Shown here piece after piece: positions 16,573-25,119 of a stretch of 57,611 bases of DNA. Position numbers and translations under genes: made by a program. The notes under the pieces are model-generated. The model did not search any database, was not told the DNA's origin, and was given only the letters and a program-made list of their open reading frames with translations. Within the stretch, counting starts at the first letter, position 1. Each line of letters starts with the position of its first letter. Source of the stretch: Dermatophilaceae bacterium Soc4.6. Lineage in GTDB: Bacteria > Actinomycetota > Actinomycetes > Actinomycetales > Dermatophilaceae. The stretch lies in assembly GCA_039889245.1 (NCBI GenBank), contig JAZGVH010000003.1:1-57611 (forward strand). Reading direction: 5' to 3'.

Positions 16573-16963
16573 CCGGTCACCCGAGGGGCGGTGCATCTTC
16601 GACGGCGCCGCGACCACGCACCTGGTCCCCTACCGGTCAGGAACCGGGCCAGCCCGTAGCCCGTCGGGCCAGCCTCGTAGACCGCCGCCACCGGGGCCCG
16701 GGAAGGCCTGCAGCCAGGCCAGGACCGTCTCGTTGCCCGGCACCAGCCGGGCCTTGCTCAGCTCGCCGTCCTGTCGTCCAAACCGCACGCCACCACCGAG
16801 CGTGCACATCAAGGCCGACGAACGTACGCTCAATCTCCACCGGAACCTCCCGCAATTATTGGCTCTACCACCGGACTCAACCCGGGACGGCAACCCACGA
16901 CAACTTGCGAGTAAGGTCCCGGCCCAAGAACCGGGCACCTCCATACTGTCTAGAAACGAGTCG

Positions 16964-17311
16964 TCAGAGCCTGCCAGTCTTGTTCGCCACGAGAACGCCT
17001 GCGGGAATAACACATCCCAACGTCAAAAGAATAATTCCTACAGTAAGGTTCTCAGAACGACCGTCCGACCTAGAGGCCACGATAGCTCCCGTCGCGGCGA
17101 CAAGTAGTGATAGGAGACCCAGCAGAACTATTCTATAAGGTGAAACCCTGCTAGGCCTACTTTTGCTGGAGGCGCCCCATGTTGTAATCGAGAAAATCAA
17201 AATGAAGATTCCCAAAAGTGACGCCCAGCTCGACCCATGAACCAAACCAACTAGGGCTCCGGCGGCTCCAAGAAACCCGCTAATAATGAGAAAGATTTTA
17301 CCGGCACCCAC
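16964..17311 (-). CDS. Membrane immunity-like protein paired with the short-tip RHS protein
   Basis: A 115-residue membrane protein, starting at the GTG at 17311. AGGAGG, located within the last codons and stop of the upstream RHS gene, sits at the right distance before it. A longer frame from TTG 17332 has no site. It has four hydrophobic segments (IFLIISGFLGAAGALVGLV, SLLGIFILIFSITTWGA, YRIVLLGLLSLLVAATGAIV, LTVGIILLTLGCVIPAGVLV). Base composition is much more AT-rich than the RHS body, as is usual for tip/immunity cassettes. Position and coupling suggest it protects the cell from the RHS tip, which is itself hydrophobic, so the interaction may occur in the membrane. No family is recognised. 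Confidence 0.6.
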   Translation of the reverse strand: MGAGKIFLIISGFLGAAGALVGLVHGSSWASLLGIFILIFSITTWGASSKSRPSRVSPYRIVLLGLLSLLVAATGAIVASRSDGRSENLTVGIILLTLGCVIPAGVLVANKTGRL

Positions 17312-17322
17312 TCTTGAACCTC

Positions 17323-20300
17323 CTAGAAGCAATTCGTCAATTCCGCATAACTGGTTCCTAAGGCCGTGACCCCTGCGCCTATCACAAGCAGAGAGCCCCC
17401 GAAAGTCTCAGGTGAGGCAAGCACGGCCCCTGCAAAAAGAAACGCAGCACCAACGAAATAAAACGTGGTCTCTATACAGTCTTCGCCGGTTGGGTCAATT
17501 GCGTTGACGGGATTGTTGGCCGTGTATGCGTAGGGGTTGGCATTAGAGGGTTTGGCTAGCCGGGTAATGGGGTCGATGGATGTCCATCTGCCGGTGGTGG
17601 TGTCGTGGTAGCGGGCGCCGTGGTGGACCCAGCTGGTGGAGGGGTCGACGGTGCCGAAGGTGTACCCGTAGGGGTTGGTGTTGATGGCGGTGGTGGCGGT
17701 GGTGCCGGCGATGTTGGTGGTGGCGGTGGTGGCTCCGTAGGGGTCGTAGGTGTAGGTCGCGAGCAGGGTACCGCCGGAGTCTTGGGAGAGTAGGGCGACG
17801 ACGGAGCCGTGGCCGTCGGTGGCGTAGAAGTCGTCCTGTCCGGTGGCCAGGTGCATCTCTTGTGCGGTGCCGGTGGTGGGGTCGTTGGTCAGGTAGGCGG
17901 TGGCGCCGTTCTTGGTCACCGACGACAGCACGGGCACCCCTTGGGGGGAGGTGAGCCCGTAGGAGTAGTCCCAGGTGGTCCCCATCGGTGGTGAGACCTC
18001 GTGGGTCAGCTCGGACTGTCCGGTCCCGGCGTAGGCGTAGGTCGTGCCGGAGCCGCGGGTGTCCAGCTGACCAGCCTTGTTGTACGTCAGGGACCCGGCG
18101 GACGGGTCGGAGGTCAGGTTCCCCGCGGCGTCGTAGCCGTACCCCGTGGTGGTGAGCTGGTTCGAGGCGGTGTTCACCGTCAGGGTTTGGGTGGTGGTCC
18201 CGTCGACCTTGACGCTGGTGCGGTTGCCGTTGACGTCGTACCCGTACTGGTAGTGGTGGCCGCCCATGTCGGGGGCGGCGTCGATCAGCCGGTTCCCCGC
18301 GTCGTAGGTGTAGACCGTCCGCTCGAGGGTGCGGTTGTCGAACGTGTACTGCACCAGGCCCGTGTCGCTGGCGGACGGTGCGGACGTGGCCTGGTTGGGG
18401 CAGCCCACCCCGGGAACGTACTTGGCGTAGCAGTAGCCGGTGTCGAACACCCGCGCCGTGGTGGCGTCGCTGGAGTTCTTCGAGGTCCACGTCTTGGCGA
18501 CCCGCCCGGTCCGGTCGTAGTCGGTGTGCGCGTGCGCGGTGAACGCGGTCGGCCGGTAGGGCGCGCTCGAGGCGGGCGGGCCCGCCCGCCAGTACGTGTC
18601 GGTCCGTTTCCCGACCCCGTCGTAGAAGTAGTAGCTGGGCAGGCTGCTGGGGCCGGTGTACGAGGCCAGCTGGTTCGCGTCGTCGTAGGTGTAGGTGGTG
18701 GTGCCGAACCCGTTCGTGGCGGAGGTCAGGTTCCCGTTGGCGTCGAAGCCGTACCCCACAACGACCCCGGCGCCGTCGGTGCGCGCGGTCAGCCGGTTCA
18801 GCCCGTCATAGCCGGTGGTGGTGGTCCCGGTGCCATCGACCCGCTTGCTCAGGTTCCCCGCAGTGTCGTAGGTGTAGGCGACCGTGGTCACCCCCGCGAG
18901 GCCGGACCCACCACCGGAGTAGGCGACCGAGGTCACCCGGTCCAGGTCGTCGTAGCTGTATGTGGTGACCGCGCCGCGACCGTCGGTGACGGTGGCCAGC
19001 CGGCCGTACCCGTCATAGGTCAGCCCGGTCGCGCCCAGGCCCGACCCGGACGGGGGCGTGATCCCCGTGACCTGGTGGCTGGGGGCGTCCTCGGTGTAGG
19101 TGGTGACCTTCCCCGCCGGCGACGTCGACGACTTCAGCGTGCCGTCACCGTTGTACGTGACCGACGCGGTCGCCGCCAACGCGGTGTTCCCGCCCGACAG
19201 GGAGTTCCCGAAGCCGTCGTACATCAGGGTCGAGGCGTTGCTCTGAGCGTCGGTGCCTCCGGAGGGCAGGTACTGGCTGGCGCCGGTCCCGCCGTACGAC
19301 AGCGACGACGAGCCGCCGGTGGCGCTTCCGACGGAGGTCAGGGACTCCCCCGAGTTCACGCTCGAGGTGTGCCCGAAGGTGGTCGTGTTCTGGGTCCCGG
19401 TGACCGCGCTGCTGGAGGAGGTGGCCACGTCCCCGAACGAGGTGTACGTGGCCGACCGGGACCGGCCGAGGGCGTCGGTGACACTGGCCACCCGCTCCGT
19501 CGCGTCGAGGGTGTACGTGGTGTGCGGGACCGACGAGACGGCCCCGGCACCGTTGGTGGTCGGGTCCGCGACCAGGGTCTGGGTGGACGAGGGGTAGGTG
19601 AACCGGGTCTTCGCGTTCGCCCCGCCAGCGTTGGTCCGCAGCACCGACATCACGCGGTGGCTGCCGTCGTAGGTGAGGGTGGTGGACTGCCCACCGGGGT
19701 TGGTGATCGAGGTCAGGTCGTCCCCGCCCGCGGCCGGGGTGTACCCGAACGTGGTCGACCGGCCGCCGGTGTCCGTGATGCCGGTCAGGTTCCCACTGGT
19801 GTAGGAGTACGTCACCGCCCGTGACCCCGACGTGTCGTTGTCCTGGGTGATTGTCTTCAGCCGGCCGTTCGCGTCGTAGGTGAACTTCGCCTTCCGCGAC
19901 GAGCTCCCACTGGCCGGCCCGGACCGGGTCGAGGTGATCGTGGCCAGCTGGCCTGCGGTCCACGTGAACGTCGTGGCCTGGCTGTTGCGGTCGGTGATCG
20001 TGAGCAGCCGCCCACTGCTGGCGAACGCCAACGTCTCGTTGCTGGTGTGGTCGCGGACGCTGAACCCGGTGCTGGCCGTGCCGAGCAGGGTCGCCTTGAG
20101 GCCTACCGGGGCGGTGTACCCGCCCCCGGCCTTGGGGGTGAACGTGCCCTGGAACCCGTCGGGGCCGTAGTACGCCACCGACCCGTCCGTGTTGGCGTTG
20201 ATGAACGTGCTGTACCCGACCCGGTCGGTCCACTCCCCCGCCACCCCGGCCGGGCTGCCGGACGCACCGACCAGGAGCGAGTTGAACGCGAGCCCCAGCT

Positions 20301-20652
20301 GCAGGTCGTGCGCGATCCCCGGCAGCTTCAGGTCCGACGTCAGGACAGACAGGTTCCCGGTCCCGACATCGACCGTCGCATCGATCCGGTCACCGACGGG
20401 GAAGTCGACCCGGGTCGCGTTAGCCCGCAACCCGACCAGGTACGTCGAGGTGTCCGCGGCGAACGCCGGAACCGACTGAACCACCGTCATCCCCACGGCC
20501 GCCGCAACCGTGACCGCCATCGGCACTCCCAGACGACGCACCAAACCCAACGCACCACCACGACCTCGACCACGGCCGCGACCATGAAACCCGCTACCAG
20601 TCATCTGACGAACCAGAACTTCGGCTCCACCCTGCCCCGTAACCTGCGTCAT
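17323..20652 (-). CDS. Secreted RHS/YD-repeat protein with very short hydrophobic tip
   Basis: 1109 residues. A Gly/Arg-rich n-region precedes a signal segment (LGVPMAVTVAAAVGMTVVQSVPAFAAD). A beta-rich N-terminal domain follows, then more than fifteen YD repeats (forms such as TTTYTYDDANQLASYTG and NGNRTSVKVDG). The RHS core is GARYHDTTTGRWTSIDP, then ANPYAYTANNPVNAIDPTG. Only 53 residues follow the DPTG junction. They contain two hydrophobic stretches (FYFVGAAFLFAGAVLA and GGSLLVIGAGVTALG) and two cysteines. RHS proteins form a shell that encloses a C-terminal toxin. Here the tip is far shorter than usual enzyme domains and may act on membranes. The immunity-like membrane protein gene overlaps its 3' end signal. 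Confidence 0.85.
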   Translation of the reverse strand: MTQVTGQGGAEVLVRQMTGSGFHGRGRGRGRGGALGLVRRLGVPMAVTVAAAVGMTVVQSVPAFAADTSTYLVGLRANATRVDFPVGDRIDATVDVGTGNLSVLTSDLKLPGIAHDLQLGLAFNSLLVGASGSPAGVAGEWTDRVGYSTFINANTDGSVAYYGPDGFQGTFTPKAGGGYTAPVGLKATLLGTASTGFSVRDHTSNETLAFASSGRLLTITDRNSQATTFTWTAGQLATITSTRSGPASGSSSRKAKFTYDANGRLKTITQDNDTSGSRAVTYSYTSGNLTGITDTGGRSTTFGYTPAAGGDDLTSITNPGGQSTTLTYDGSHRVMSVLRTNAGGANAKTRFTYPSSTQTLVADPTTNGAGAVSSVPHTTYTLDATERVASVTDALGRSRSATYTSFGDVATSSSSAVTGTQNTTTFGHTSSVNSGESLTSVGSATGGSSSLSYGGTGASQYLPSGGTDAQSNASTLMYDGFGNSLSGGNTALAATASVTYNGDGTLKSSTSPAGKVTTYTEDAPSHQVTGITPPSGSGLGATGLTYDGYGRLATVTDGRGAVTTYSYDDLDRVTSVAYSGGGSGLAGVTTVAYTYDTAGNLSKRVDGTGTTTTGYDGLNRLTARTDGAGVVVGYGFDANGNLTSATNGFGTTTYTYDDANQLASYTGPSSLPSYYFYDGVGKRTDTYWRAGPPASSAPYRPTAFTAHAHTDYDRTGRVAKTWTSKNSSDATTARVFDTGYCYAKYVPGVGCPNQATSAPSASDTGLVQYTFDNRTLERTVYTYDAGNRLIDAAPDMGGHHYQYGYDVNGNRTSVKVDGTTTQTLTVNTASNQLTTTGYGYDAAGNLTSDPSAGSLTYNKAGQLDTRGSGTTYAYAGTGQSELTHEVSPPMGTTWDYSYGLTSPQGVPVLSSVTKNGATAYLTNDPTTGTAQEMHLATGQDDFYATDGHGSVVALLSQDSGGTLLATYTYDPYGATTATTNIAGTTATTAINTNPYGYTFGTVDPSTSWVHHGARYHDTTTGRWTSIDPITRLAKPSNANPYAYTANNPVNAIDPTGEDCIETTFYFVGAAFLFAGAVLASPETFGGSLLVIGAGVTALGTSYAELTNCF

Positions 20653-20976
20653 CGTCAGCCCACACCCCTAGCTACGGACCCCCGAGACCGGCAAACAAAC
20701 GGTACGCATCACTAAGGTCCTGCTCGTTGACGGACCTCCTGGTCCGGTTTGTGAAGTGTGACCCCACGCACACCGAAGCGGTAGTAGGCCAATTTTAAAG
20801 TTTTGGCAAAGAAGTGAGACGCCGAAGGAAATACACGCATAGCGGATAGTGCGCGCAGCGAATGAGAATTGGCTAGTTCTTCTACGCGGTGAGTGAGGCA
20901 CGAGGTGCCCACGTGCGGTGACTCGTATTGAGCCCCTAATTTGGGACAGCACGCGCTAGCCGTCCCCGTTTGGGAG
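20653..20976. other. Intergenic region upstream of the short-tip RHS gene
   Basis: No believable gene. The stretch 20780-20890 is clearly richer in A and T than its surroundings and is the likely place for the RHS promoter or a scar of an earlier tip cassette. No perfect inverted repeat was found. Confidence 0.35.
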
Positions 20977-21201
20977 TTAGGAGCGTGACGCCGAGTGGGA
21001 GGCCCCAGCGTGGGAGGGCAGGACGGCGAGGACGATGAGCGCGATAAGCGAGAAGAAGAACCCGAGAACGGCCCACAACACGGGGCGGCGCCCCTTGCGC
21101 TGGGCCAGCAGGTAGCACCCGACGGCGAAGACCACGGCAAGGACGAGGCCAATCAAGGGGTTGGCGGTGTACCCGGTTGTGGCGGTGGTGAGTGAGAGCA
21201 T
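20977..21201 (-). CDS. Small two-helix membrane protein
   Basis: A 74-residue protein with two membrane segments: TANPLIGLVLAVVFAVGCYLLA and RPVLWAVLGFFFSLIALIVLAVL, separated by the short basic loop QRKGRR. It starts at ATG 21201 with AGGGGAACG before it; the open frame further upstream is rejected. The RR-loop layout with an aromatic WAVLGFFF is common in small actinobacterial membrane proteins of the phospholipase_D-nuclease N-terminal/PLDc_N-like type. No function is assigned. Confidence 0.7.
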   Translation of the reverse strand: MLSLTTATTGYTANPLIGLVLAVVFAVGCYLLAQRKGRRPVLWAVLGFFFSLIALIVLAVLPSHAGASHSASRS

Positions 21202-21350
21202 TGTCGTTCCCCTGGTAAAGGTGGTAGAGGTGGTGAAGGCTCGGGATTGTTTCCCGTGCTGAAGGCGGGACGGCAGGTCGCGCCTTCCCGGTGCACGAAT
21301 CCTGCAGGTCGCGCTGCATCTGCGCAATGGGCTCGCCGGCGCTTGTCCGT

Positions 21351-21380
21351 GGTAACCCCCGGTAACCCCCGGTAACCCCC
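21351..21380. repeat. Three tandem 10-bp repeats GGTAACCCCC
   Basis: Three exact adjacent copies of GGTAACCCCC. They lie about 150 bp upstream of the small membrane protein start. The unit differs at two positions from the GCTGACCCCC array near 54345. Ten-base periodicity places each copy on one face of the helix. Confidence 0.7.
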
Positions 21381-21593
21381 GCCCCTGGTCGACCGTCACG
21401 GCGTCGGGTGCGCCGCCGAAGCCGCGCCGCCTTCACCTGCGCCCAGAGCTTGAGCAGCCGCGACACCCGCCGGCTGCCGACTGACCCGACTGACCGCGCT
21501 GGTCAACGACCTCGACCCCGAGCACGCCACCCCAGCGGACTTGACCCAGCCGGGCGGTCGCGGATGTGGGTTAAGCCTTGGCGTTAGTCGCGA

Positions 21594-22190
21594 CTACTGA
21601 CGATGGGCACGCCCGCGGGGCACGATGGATTGTCGAGCGGCGGTGGTGAGGATGCGACGTTGAGCGTGTAGGGCGTAGGGGGTGACGACGAGCAGACCGG
21701 CGAGGTAGACCCACACCAGCCAGCGGTGCGTGAGCGTGGCGAGGACCGCGACGATCACGACCAGCGAGGTTATGAGCAGCAGCTGGGTTCGGGGGGATCG
21801 TCGCCCGTTGAGGTCGACCAGGGCCTGGGCTGTGGGGCGGTCGGCGTCGGCCACGTGGCCGCCCTTGGTGAGGGTGCGGCGTACCCGGCGGATGTCGCGG
21901 CGGTCAGCGACCATCACCAGCGTCCGGACCTGCTGGTTGCGCAGGGCGATCTTCGGCATCAAGGCCACCAGCCCCGCGGACGCCACCGTGATCAGGATCA
22001 GGATCACGACCGCGGCCACGGGGTACCGTCCGGGCTTGGCTTCGGTCCGGAGCGCTAGGACCACGACGACATCAGCGACGACGAACAGCGGCAGGACGGC
22101 CCCGGCGACGAGCCGGATCAGGCGGACGTAGGCCTTCAGTCGGCGCTGCTGCTGCGGGTCAAGCTCGGCGTTGGCTGGGCTCCTGCTCAT
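21594..22190 (-). CDS. Four-helix membrane protein of unknown function
   Basis: A 198-residue integral membrane protein, start ATG 22190 (MSRSPANAELDPQQQRRLKA). Segments: VAGAVLPLFVVADVVVVLAL, YPVAAVVILILITVASAGLVALM, LLLITSLVVIVAVLATL and WLVWVYLAGLLVVTPYALHA. A ~50-residue cytoplasmic loop with DRRDIRRVRRTL lies between the second and third. No transporter motif is visible. It is divergent from the mobilisation-region genes that begin at 22453. Confidence 0.65.
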   Translation of the reverse strand: MSRSPANAELDPQQQRRLKAYVRLIRLVAGAVLPLFVVADVVVVLALRTEAKPGRYPVAAVVILILITVASAGLVALMPKIALRNQQVRTLVMVADRRDIRRVRRTLTKGGHVADADRPTAQALVDLNGRRSPRTQLLLITSLVVIVAVLATLTHRWLVWVYLAGLLVVTPYALHAQRRILTTAARQSIVPRGRAHRQ

Positions 22191-22452
22191 TGGACTTCTT
22201 CTCTCCCCCGATGATGTCGTCGGCAGCATGGTAAGCAGAGGCCCCGCAGTGTCCACAGGGCACCGTGGTGGGGCGGTCGTCCACAGCATCAGTCCTCGGA
22301 CCCACGACGATCACGCCGGTCGCGGGCAAGGTAGGGGCATTGGTCGACCGGGTCCGCAGTGGGTCCTCAGAGGGCGGCGGCAAGGGGGAGACGTGGTGGT
22401 CGTGGGACGGACAGCGCGAGCTGAATGGTCCGGCGTGGGTATCGTCGGGTCT

Positions 22453-22893
22453 GTGACGGGTCAGGACGATCAGTTCGGTGCCGGGGACCATATCGGTGAC
22501 GCGGCGTGGGCCCGAGGCCTGGGGCGGGCGGCGAGTTTTGTGCGGTTGGCGTCGGTGCGGCTCAGTGAGCGGGCACGGCTGGTGGGTGTCGGGCTCTCGG
22601 GTGACGAGGACGCCGTGGCGTTGATGAGGGCAGGCTCGACGCAGGTGCGTCTGGATCAAGTCCTGTCCCTGCTGGAGGACGGGTGCGGGGCGGTGCCGGA
22701 TGCGGACCTGCTCGAGGACGGGCTGGCCGGAGTCGGCCCCGGCGGGGCGAGTGACCCGATGGAGCTGCTCGCGGCGGCGGACCAAGAGTTTGACCGGGTG
22801 CCGCCGGGGCCGGTCCCGCTGCGGCTGCCGTCGGCGCGCGCGGAGCTGGCCGGGGCCATCGTGAGCTTGATGCCCGAGGACAACCTCGAGTGA
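22453..22893 (+). CDS. Helical protein of the mobilisation region
   Basis: A 146-residue protein starting at GTG 22453 (MTGQDDQFGAGDHIGDAAWA). The reading frame is open further upstream but loses protein-like character there. It is helical and acidic near the end (SLLEDGCGAVPDADLLEDG, DPMELLAAADQEFD). No motif is recognised. Its stop overlaps a GTG (GTGA) that starts the next short frame, and the direction matches the mobC-relaxase genes 2.4 kb downstream. A role in mobilisation is inferred only from position. Confidence 0.5.
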   Translation: MTGQDDQFGAGDHIGDAAWARGLGRAASFVRLASVRLSERARLVGVGLSGDEDAVALMRAGSTQVRLDQVLSLLEDGCGAVPDADLLEDGLAGVGPGGASDPMELLAAADQEFDRVPPGPVPLRLPSARAELAGAIVSLMPEDNLE

Positions 22894-23072
22894 CCGACGT
22901 CGCCGCGGTCAGCAGGGTCAGCGTTGGCAGCGTCGGCGGCGTCGGCGGCGTCGTGGCCGGCGTGGCCAGTGAGACCCGTTGGACCGCGGACCGTGACGTC
23001 GTGACGACAGCACGTCGGGCCGTCTCGGGCGCTGTCGTGGGCGCGGGTAGCGGGTGTGTGTCGTGGCTGTGA
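22890..23072 (+). CDS. Possible 60-aa coupled protein
   Basis: A short frame beginning at GTG 22890, overlapping the previous stop by four bases, and running into the start of the next large gene. The product is Val/Gly/Ser-rich (VSVGSVGGVGGVVAGVA). The overlap arrangement on both sides favours a real gene. The low-complexity sequence and lack of homology argue against it. Alternatively this is leader sequence for the next gene. Confidence 0.3.
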   Translation: MTDVAAVSRVSVGSVGGVGGVVAGVASETRWTADRDVVTTARRAVSGAVVGAGSGCVSWL

Positions 23073-24934
23073 CGGCAGCTGAGCTGCTGGACCAGGCGCA
23101 GGCCTTGGCCCTGTCGGGGAACCGGTCGTTGCCGCTGGCGAGGCCGACCGGTCTACCGGGGCAGCGACACGGGCAACGACAGCGGAGTCACGTGGTGAAG
23201 CCCAGCCAGCAGGGATGGGCCCGTGATCGGGTACGGCCGCCTCAGCCGGGGCGGGGGCGGGTGGCGTGGGAGCTGTATCGGGCGCACGAGGTGGCGTGGC
23301 CGCAGCTGGCCGCGGCCGCGCGGTACGCGTTCTCGTCGGTCCCTGCCCACGCTGGCGTGCGAGCTGAGGTGGCGCCGGTACTGGCCGCGTTGGAGCGGAT
23401 CGAACGTCACGCCGGCCACCCTGGACAGATCTCCTCCTTCCAGGGCTCACCCGACGGGGTCGGCGACGACGGGTCCGCTGCCTCGGCGGACGGCAGGGGG
23501 CGCGTGCCGGCCGGTGCCGGTCGTGCTGGTACCGGTCGTGCTGGCCGTCCCGGACCGTTTGCTGGTGCTGGTGCTGGTGCTGGTGCTGGTGCTGGTGCTG
23601 GTGCGGGGGTTGGGGGTGCGGAGCCGCGGCTGGTGGAGGGTGCCCGGTTGCTGGCGCTGGCGGGTGAGGCGCTGCGGGTGGAGCGGAGTACGGCTGCTCC
23701 GGTGGGGGCTGCGGACGGGCCGGCGCGGGCGGCGGTGGCGCAGGTCGCCGCGGTGGTGGTGTCGTTCGCACGGTTCACGACGGTGTACGCCGAGCAGGCC
23801 CGCGAGCCCGGGACGTGGGCTCCGGTGGGGTCGCAGCGGTGGCGGTCGCTGGTCGAGCAGCTGGATGCGCTGTTGGAGAGCACGGACCGGACCACCCGCG
23901 GGACGGACCTGACGACCAGGCCGGTCCCGGCCTCGGCTGAGGAGTCGCTGGCGGGGGCGTTGGACCGGTGGCGGAACGCGGTCGATCAGGTGGGCGTCCA
24001 CCGCGGCGAGGTCGGTGGGGTGGCCGACCGCGATGTCCGACTGACTGCTCGTGGCTTGATGTTTGTGCATGCGGCCGCGGCCGTCGACGCCGGCGCTGCC
24101 GGGCACCTGGACCTGAACCGGGTCCACATGAGCGCGGCGCAGAGGTGGGACGCGGCGGCCACCGGCTGGGTCTCGTCGGTGCGGGTCCCTGGTCGGCCCT
24201 CCCCCACCCTGGCGGGCGCGACTAGCGACCTGACCCGGGCGTTGAACGACTTCTGTGGGGAGGTCCGTGCCGGCCGGGCCCGGCCGCAGGACACGGCCGC
24301 GTTGGCGCATTTCGTGCGGACGCAGGTGCCCCGGATCGCGGGTGAGCACGTCACCACGGTGGCTGCCCTGATAGATCAGGACGCGGCGATCGTCCCGGCG
24401 CGACGGATGGTGGACGCGGCCCTGGCCGCCGCCGCCCGCCTCACCCCGGCGAGCGTCACTGCCGGCGTCACTGCCGGCGTCACGACCAAGACCTCGGCCG
24501 CGACGGCCCCTGTGACCTCTTCTGGGACCTCTTCTGTGACCAGGGACCGGTCGCGGGTGTCGGTGTCGTTGGCGGAGGCGGCCCGTCGTGGCCGGTGGGT
24601 GCCCCTGCCCGCGTCCAGCCCTCTGGCGGCCGACCTGACCGGGAACGCGGAGACGGCCCGCCGGTTCAGCCGGGCTGCGGCCACCGCTGAGGCCGCGGTG
24701 CCCCGCTCCCCCGCGCCGCTGGGCGAGGCGTTCGACCGGGCGAAGGGTCTGCTGGGGGGTGGGGCTGGTCGTGACTCGGAGGCGTCCGAGGCCCGCCTGG
24801 TGTCGGCGGCGGCGTTTTCCCGCTCGACCCGGCAGAACCTGACCCCCACCGACCACGCGCCCGCTGAGCGGGTCACGCCGTGGCCGGGGCCGGGCCGGGC
24901 GGTGACCAGCGATGACCCTCACCGGACGCGGTAG
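23063..24934 (+). CDS. Large Ala-rich helical protein of the mobilisation region, with shared C-terminal tail motif
   Basis: About 623 residues; GTG starts at 23054, 23063 and 23069 are all possible. The N-terminal part is helical (ELYRAHEVAWPQLAAAARYA, EVAPVLAALERIERHAGH). A linker follows with seven Gly-Ala repeats encoded by a hexamer tandem repeat. Long helical segments come next (EPRLVEGARLLALAGEALRV, ARAAVAQVAAVVVSFARF), then a region with LMFVHAAAAVDAGAAGHLDL. Near the end comes VSAAAFSRSTRQNL, about 44 residues from the C-terminus. The same tail, VSATAFSRTTRDTL, lies about 42 residues from the end of the primase at 40262-43348. There is no membrane segment or known domain. It may be a scaffold or a transferred protein; that is inference. 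Confidence 0.6.
   Translation: MAVTAAELLDQAQALALSGNRSLPLARPTGLPGQRHGQRQRSHVVKPSQQGWARDRVRPPQPGRGRVAWELYRAHEVAWPQLAAAARYAFSSVPAHAGVRAEVAPVLAALERIERHAGHPGQISSFQGSPDGVGDDGSAASADGRGRVPAGAGRAGTGRAGRPGPFAGAGAGAGAGAGAGAGVGGAEPRLVEGARLLALAGEALRVERSTAAPVGAADGPARAAVAQVAAVVVSFARFTTVYAEQAREPGTWAPVGSQRWRSLVEQLDALLESTDRTTRGTDLTTRPVPASAEESLAGALDRWRNAVDQVGVHRGEVGGVADRDVRLTARGLMFVHAAAAVDAGAAGHLDLNRVHMSAAQRWDAAATGWVSSVRVPGRPSPTLAGATSDLTRALNDFCGEVRAGRARPQDTAALAHFVRTQVPRIAGEHVTTVAALIDQDAAIVPARRMVDAALAAAARLTPASVTAGVTAGVTTKTSAATAPVTSSGTSSVTRDRSRVSVSLAEAARRGRWVPLPASSPLAADLTGNAETARRFSRAAATAEAAVPRSPAPLGEAFDRAKGLLGGGAGRDSEASEARLVSAAAFSRSTRQNLTPTDHAPAERVTPWPGPGRAVTSDDPHRTR
23561..23602 (+). repeat. Seven tandem GCTGGT hexamers inside a coding sequence
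   Basis: Seven perfect copies of GCTGGT, in frame, encode a (Gly-Ala)n linker. Changes in copy number would keep frame and alter linker length by two residues per unit. Confidence 0.85.
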
Positions 24935-25119
24935 GAGACGGTCGGGCGCCACCGCTGGCTCACCACCGCGGGCTCAGAACTCGTCGTCTCGTCGCGCACC
25001 GAGGTGCTGAGGCGCGCACGTTCACCGCTAGCGCAGAACGCCCGGTGACACCGGGCTCCCGTTGCCTTCACGGCGGGTCGGCCGCAGGCCGATGACACCC
25101 ACCCCTACGTTGAGGTGCA

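Larger units (their letters stand above)
15110..16840 (-). pseudogene. IS110-family transposase, frameshifted and split by an inserted element
   Basis: The N-terminal DEDD part reads from GTG 16840 (GGGAGG site): EIERTFVGLDVHAR. In a second frame comes GELSKARLVPGNETVLAWLQ, and in a third VAAVYEAGPTGYGLARFL and CVVAAPSKMHRPSGDRVKT, at about 16572. The text resumes at 15468 with KTDARDALLLARLLRLG, then in another frame EITAVTVPSLAQEAARDLVR and GWHRTSKRLLRQGILWSGG. After a further shift it reads LAQQRFELPGLQAAYDATLD and DKTIFEMA. The gap between 15468 and 16565 is the ISL3-like insertion. At least four frameshifts plus the insertion make it inactive. The C-terminal Transposase_20 half is missing. 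The left limit is approximate. Confidence 0.8.

Noticed and set aside
16401-17107. Several overlapping frames near the phosphotransferase and RHS immunity genes
   Set aside because: These are pieces of the IS110 transposase N-terminus in different frames or shadows; treated as one pseudogene.
18001-19824. Plus-strand frame of 607 codons opposite the short-tip RHS gene
   Set aside because: Antisense shadow; Arg/Gly/Val repeats only, no ribosome site.
23447-24952. Minus-strand frame of 501 codons opposite the Ala-rich mobilisation-region gene
   Set aside because: Arg/Gly-rich shadow. The plus-strand frame shares a specific tail motif with the primase, which supports plus as the coding strand.
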